Part shown: one piece after another, positions 61,000-64,000 of the stretch | How the letters are laid out: each line of letters starts with the position of its first letter | How positions within the stretch are numbered: position 1 is the stretch's first letter | Origin: Streptomyces sp. NBC_00690 | GTDB taxonomy: Bacteria > Actinomycetota > Actinomycetes > Streptomycetales > Streptomycetaceae | Length of the DNA: 64,000 nucleotides | Assembly (NCBI RefSeq): GCF_036226685.1 | Contig: NZ_CP109009.1 | Coordinates: forward strand, 5,979,501-6,043,500 | Direction: 5' to 3' | Position numbers and translations under genes: made by a program | The notes under the pieces: generated by a model | The model's database searches: none | What the model was told of the DNA's origin: nothing | The model's input: only the letters and a program-made list of their open reading frames with translations

Positions 61000-61761
61000 T
61001 CACCACGATTCGTAGTCCTCGATCAGTCGGCTGATGACCCGGTGCAGGATGTCCGCGCGTCCCCGGTCGTCACGCTGCTCTCTCAAGGCGCCTTCCGTCG
61101 CCCTGAGTCGGAGCCAGGCGTCCGGCTCCTTGTCCATGACTTCTTCGACACGTGGCAGGGAGACCAGTTCGAGGCACTCGGCCAGCCGTTGCCGCGTGAC
61201 GGGGAAAGCCGGCCCTTTCTCAGGCTCGGCAAAGCCGTCCGTCAGATATCGAGCGGGGTCGGCGAGGCTCCACCCGGCGACTGTGTTCTTCTGAACGAGA
61301 AGATCCACATCAGGGGCGATGCCGATCCTTGCGTCCGTTGGTTCGCTGAAAGCACCGACGTCCCGAAGGCACCGCAGTTCATCGGTGTCGGGCGCGTAGC
61401 AGAAGACCGCGGCTTGGGGCAGGTCGAAGTCCTCGGCAGGAGTCGCGCGCAGTCCGCTCCGTAGTGGCGCTGGCTGGTGGGGAACGTGACGACAGACCTT
61501 GGAAGCAGCGGATGCCGGGGGGACGAAGAACGTGGCGCTACAGAGCTCCTGGCTCTTCTGGTCGAACCGGAAATGTTCGTTCTCCGACCCCAGCCACTGC
61601 ATGCTTCCGAAGGTCCGCGCCAACTGCCGCTCGCGTTCGACCGGACTTGCATAGTCCGCGACGATCACCTGAAGGCTTGAGAAGTCGAAACGAGGAGGGA
61701 AGGTCAGTGGGTCTCCCGCTGTTTCGATGTTCGCGGTCTTGTTGACTGAGAACCGCACCAT
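61000..61761 (-). CDS. Hypothetical protein in the RHS region
   Basis: The 253-residue protein (MVRFSVNKTANIETAG) is soluble and shows no signal, helix or known motif. An N-terminal beta-rich part (FPPRFDFSSLQVIVADYASP) is followed by WLGSENEHFRFDQKSQE and a C-terminal helical half (EEVMDKEPDAWLRLRATEGALREQR). It lies 235 bp beyond the probable immunity gene, same strand. Such genes next to RHS toxins are often second immunity or orphan proteins. Base composition is intermediate. No function assigned. Confidence 0.7.
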   Translation of the reverse strand: MVRFSVNKTANIETAGDPLTFPPRFDFSSLQVIVADYASPVERERQLARTFGSMQWLGSENEHFRFDQKSQELCSATFFVPPASAASKVCRHVPHQPAPLRSGLRATPAEDFDLPQAAVFCYAPDTDELRCLRDVGAFSEPTDARIGIAPDVDLLVQKNTVAGWSLADPARYLTDGFAEPEKGPAFPVTRQRLAECLELVSLPRVEEVMDKEPDAWLRLRATEGALREQRDDRGRADILHRVISRLIEDYESW

Positions 61762-61996
61762 GGACGCCTCTTATCGAATCTGCTGGGCGGGTGGCATGGT
61801 GCCACCTCTGCTGCTCGGGATCTCTCCCTTGACGATGGCGTCGTGGGTCACCGGCGCACCGGGCTCGTCGGGCGATCCGCTCGTCCAGCCTCCACACAAC
61901 GGCGGCGCTGAACGGAACGTATGGCGGTTTGGGACGTAAGGGCTTCTGGGGGCTGGTCTGCCATGGGATCGGCGCCTGCTAGCCGGGGAGCTCCTG

Positions 61997-62539
61997 CTAC
62001 CAACTCCGCATGGCTGCCAGTGCTGCTGCCTCCGGATCCCGATTCTCCTGTGCAGCACTCACTACGCTTCGAAGCAGTTGGCCCACAGTGGTAAACATGA
62101 TTTCGGACGAGCCTGCCGGATCGAAGCCAGCGCGAGTAATTCTGAGAACCCCAGCGGCAAGCGCTCCGGCCGATTCGTCCATCAGACCGTCAAGTGCGGC
62201 GTCAGCAAAATCTCGTGGGAGTCCGGCAACCAGAGGCTGACCAAGTTCGCTGCGGCAGCTCGGAGGGGTTTGGATCTCCAGCAGATTTCCTCCACATGGA
62301 ACTTCGAATGCGGTGACCAACTCCTGAGGTCTCACAATGGGAGTGAAAAACCCGCCCAAGAGCGCTCTGGCTGTCATGCCTCCGAAGTTTCTACGCACTT
62401 CTACCGTCATATGAACGGTGTGTTCTGCGTAGAATGAGGATGGTGAAAGGTGGAGATGCTTTTCTGTAGCGGTATAGAAACCGGACGGCTCGTCCCTGCG
62501 CATGGCGATTGCGCGGGCGCCTTCGATGTGGACTGTCAT
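61997..62539 (-). CDS. Probable immunity protein of the RHS toxin
   Basis: ATG 62539 overlaps the RHS stop by one base (TAATG), so translation is coupled. The 180-residue protein has MTVHIEGARAIAMRRDEPS, strands HTVHMTVEVRRNFGG, PQELVTAFEVPCGGNLLEI and a helical C-terminus (AALDGLMDESAGALAAGVL). No known domain is recognised. A small gene directly after a toxin-tipped RHS gene is the standard position of cognate immunity; the assignment is from context. Codon usage is less G+C-biased than in core genes. Confidence 0.7.
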   Translation of the reverse strand: MTVHIEGARAIAMRRDEPSGFYTATEKHLHLSPSSFYAEHTVHMTVEVRRNFGGMTARALLGGFFTPIVRPQELVTAFEVPCGGNLLEIQTPPSCRSELGQPLVAGLPRDFADAALDGLMDESAGALAAGVLRITRAGFDPAGSSEIMFTTVGQLLRSVVSAAQENRDPEAAALAAMRSW

Positions 62540-64000
62540 TAATCCATCCCCCAAGCTTTGCGCCACGCTTTGTTGAACCAACCTGGATATTGGGCGATCA
62601 CGTCAGGGCTATAGTTCTTGAGGTGAGGATGTGTCTTCAGGGCGATTTCGTGTGCTTCTTCGTAAGGCATCCCCTCGTCCATCAACTTGGCTTCGGTCAG
62701 TTCATGTCGCATGAAGTAAATCTGGCCCTCCGAAAGTGGTAGCCCTGCCTCCATGCGCGCGCGAATGTTTTCGATCATGGCGTCATTGACCTCCCACGGG
62801 TCCACGCGCGTCCCGAGATGCTCGGCGACGCGTGCTAGGTCCTCTGTGGAGTAGTGCTCTCCGGACGGGACCTTGTCCTCAGGCGCCTTGTCCGGCGGGT
62901 AATCGTTCGGGGCGAGCCCCAAGTAGTCACTCTGTGCCTTGGGGTTGCCGACGTAGGAAACGGGATTGGGGTTCGGCGCCAGCCCGAGGGGATCTACCGA
63001 AAGATATCGTGCGGTCCCGGGGTCGTAGTGGCGTAAATAGTTGTAGTGAAGGCCGGTTTCGGGATCATAATACTGACCGGGGAAACGCAGAGGCGTGTAT
63101 CCGGATGCATCGGTGTTCCAAGCCGTGATGCCCCACAGGGTAGTGCGACTCCGCCAAGCGATGTCGCCTGTCTCAGTGATGAGTTCGGTGGGAGTGCCGA
63201 TGATGTCGGTGGCGATGGCGAAGAAGCGTTCGTCGACTGTCGCATGGGGAACCGCTTCTGAGTGGATGCGTTCGGTCTGAGCCAGTGGCCGGCGTCCGTG
63301 ATGATCCCAAGTGAGGGTTATCGAGTTCGGAAGTTCTCGGGACGAGCTGGTCTGTTCGCATAGGGTGGTGCCGTCCCAGGTGAAGCGAGTCTCCTCCACA
63401 ACGGTCTCGCCGTCGTCGGCGAGTCGTTGCTTGGCGGTGCGACGACCGAGAGGGTCGTAGCGGTACCGCCATCGGACGCCATCCGGTGTGGTGATTCCGG
63501 TGAGAAGGTCTTCGGCATTCCATGAGTAGTGCCAAATATCGGGTTTGCGGGAAATCCGAGTTCTCTGGCGAACGATGACTCGTCCGAGGGCGTCGTGTCG
63601 ATAGCGAATGCTTCCAGCACGGGAAATGTTCGTGCCTTCGTAGACACGTGTACCTGCTGCCTCATGGCCCGGATGGACGGTGGGCCAAGACGCATGGGTT
63701 TGGTTCCCGGCCGAATCGTAGGTGTACGTCTCGGTCCACCCCGCTGCGGTGACCGTCGTAACCCTGTTTGCGGTATCCAGCTCGAAACTGGATGCGCCGC
63801 GCAAAGCGTCGTCCAGTGTCGTTAGCTGACCGTCGGCGCGGTAGGTGTAGGCGCGGTGATTCACGACCCTGGCGTCAGCCGTGAAATGTTCGGCGGACAG
63901 GCGACCTGCTGCATCCCAAGTCGATAGAAAGGCGAGTGTTTCACCGTATGTGCGTTTGCGCTCGTGACCTGCGGCATCGCGGGTAAACGCGACGTGATGT
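62539..64000 (-). CDS. RHS/YD-repeat polymorphic toxin (5' truncated by window edge)
   Basis: The frame is open to the window edge, giving 486 visible residues. YD-type repeats fill the N-terminal part (FTRDAAGHERKRTYGE, YTYRADGQLTTLDDA, YRHDALGRVIVRQ, YRYDPLGRRTAKQRL), then the RHS-associated core GLHYNYLRHYDPGTARYLS with the DPLGL motif (visible residues about 336-340). The last 120 or so residues (from NDYPPDKAPEDK) are a separate domain with HEL and AHEIALKTH motifs, unrelated to the repeats. RHS proteins form a shell that delivers such C-terminal toxins to competitors. The upstream end, any signal and prepilin-like parts are outside. Confidence 0.88.
   Translation of the reverse strand, partial: HHVAFTRDAAGHERKRTYGETLAFLSTWDAAGRLSAEHFTADARVVNHRAYTYRADGQLTTLDDALRGASSFELDTANRVTTVTAAGWTETYTYDSAGNQTHASWPTVHPGHEAAGTRVYEGTNISRAGSIRYRHDALGRVIVRQRTRISRKPDIWHYSWNAEDLLTGITTPDGVRWRYRYDPLGRRTAKQRLADDGETVVEETRFTWDGTTLCEQTSSSRELPNSITLTWDHHGRRPLAQTERIHSEAVPHATVDERFFAIATDIIGTPTELITETGDIAWRSRTTLWGITAWNTDASGYTPLRFPGQYYDPETGLHYNYLRHYDPGTARYLSVDPLGLAPNPNPVSYVGNPKAQSDYLGLAPNDYPPDKAPEDKVPSGEHYSTEDLARVAEHLGTRVDPWEVNDAMIENIRARMEAGLPLSEGQIYFMRHELTEAKLMDEGMPYEEAHEIALKTHPHLKNYSPDVIAQYPGWFNKAWRKAWGMD

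Overview
The window is high-G+C DNA (around 70% by eye) with Streptomyces gene content: the coiled-coil polarity proteins FilP and Scy, NucS mismatch endonuclease, an isobutyryl-CoA mutase large subunit, DUF6230/DUF6114 surface proteins and a complete GlgE-type alpha-glucan operon. From memory, the order matches the conserved core-chromosome block around SCO5388-SCO5444 of S. coelicolor; I could not align it. GTG and TTG starts, ATGA overlaps and apparently leaderless promoters also fit.

Layout. 1-3.6 kb: the end of a Ser/Pro-rich protein, nucS, a small conserved protein, a luciferase-like oxidoreductase and a small Cys/His protein. 3.7-7.8 kb: two tandem ABC-2 exporter pairs. 7.8-12.9 kb: filP and scy. 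13.0-15.8 kb: methylmalonyl-CoA epimerase, thiolase and the mutase chaperone meaB. 16.1-19.1 kb: a PepSY protein divergent from an OmpR-type two-component system whose sensor has an Asp-rich extracellular loop. 19.3-23.7 kb: MarR regulators, three AIM24-family paralogues and two small DUF3817 membrane proteins. 23.7-27.5 kb: icmA, a TetR regulator and a thioredoxin-TPR protein. 28.1-31.0 kb: a three-gene cell-surface operon behind a 650-bp leader that contains several palindromes.

31.1-41.7 kb is central metabolism: pta, ackA and pyk run leftward, pfkA rightward, followed by a CitA/CitB-like sensor-regulator pair divergent from a dicarboxylate transporter. 42.0-49.4 kb holds a large protein joining a degenerate NTPase-like region to a periplasmic-binding domain, an imine-reductase-like enzyme, a MerR-thioredoxin operon and HelD. 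49.5-60.8 kb is the GlgE pathway: glgE, treS, mak and glgB leftward and glgP rightward. Trehalose becomes maltose (TreS), maltose 1-phosphate (Mak), linear glucan (GlgE) and branched glucan (GlgB); GlgP degrades glucan.

61.0-64.0 kb looks different. Base composition drops and an RHS/YD-repeat protein with a variable C-terminal domain, coupled to a probable immunity gene and a further orphan gene, runs off the right edge. This is the clearest accessory region. The module type (RHS toxin plus immunity) is known, but I could not assign the toxin domain or either small protein to a family.
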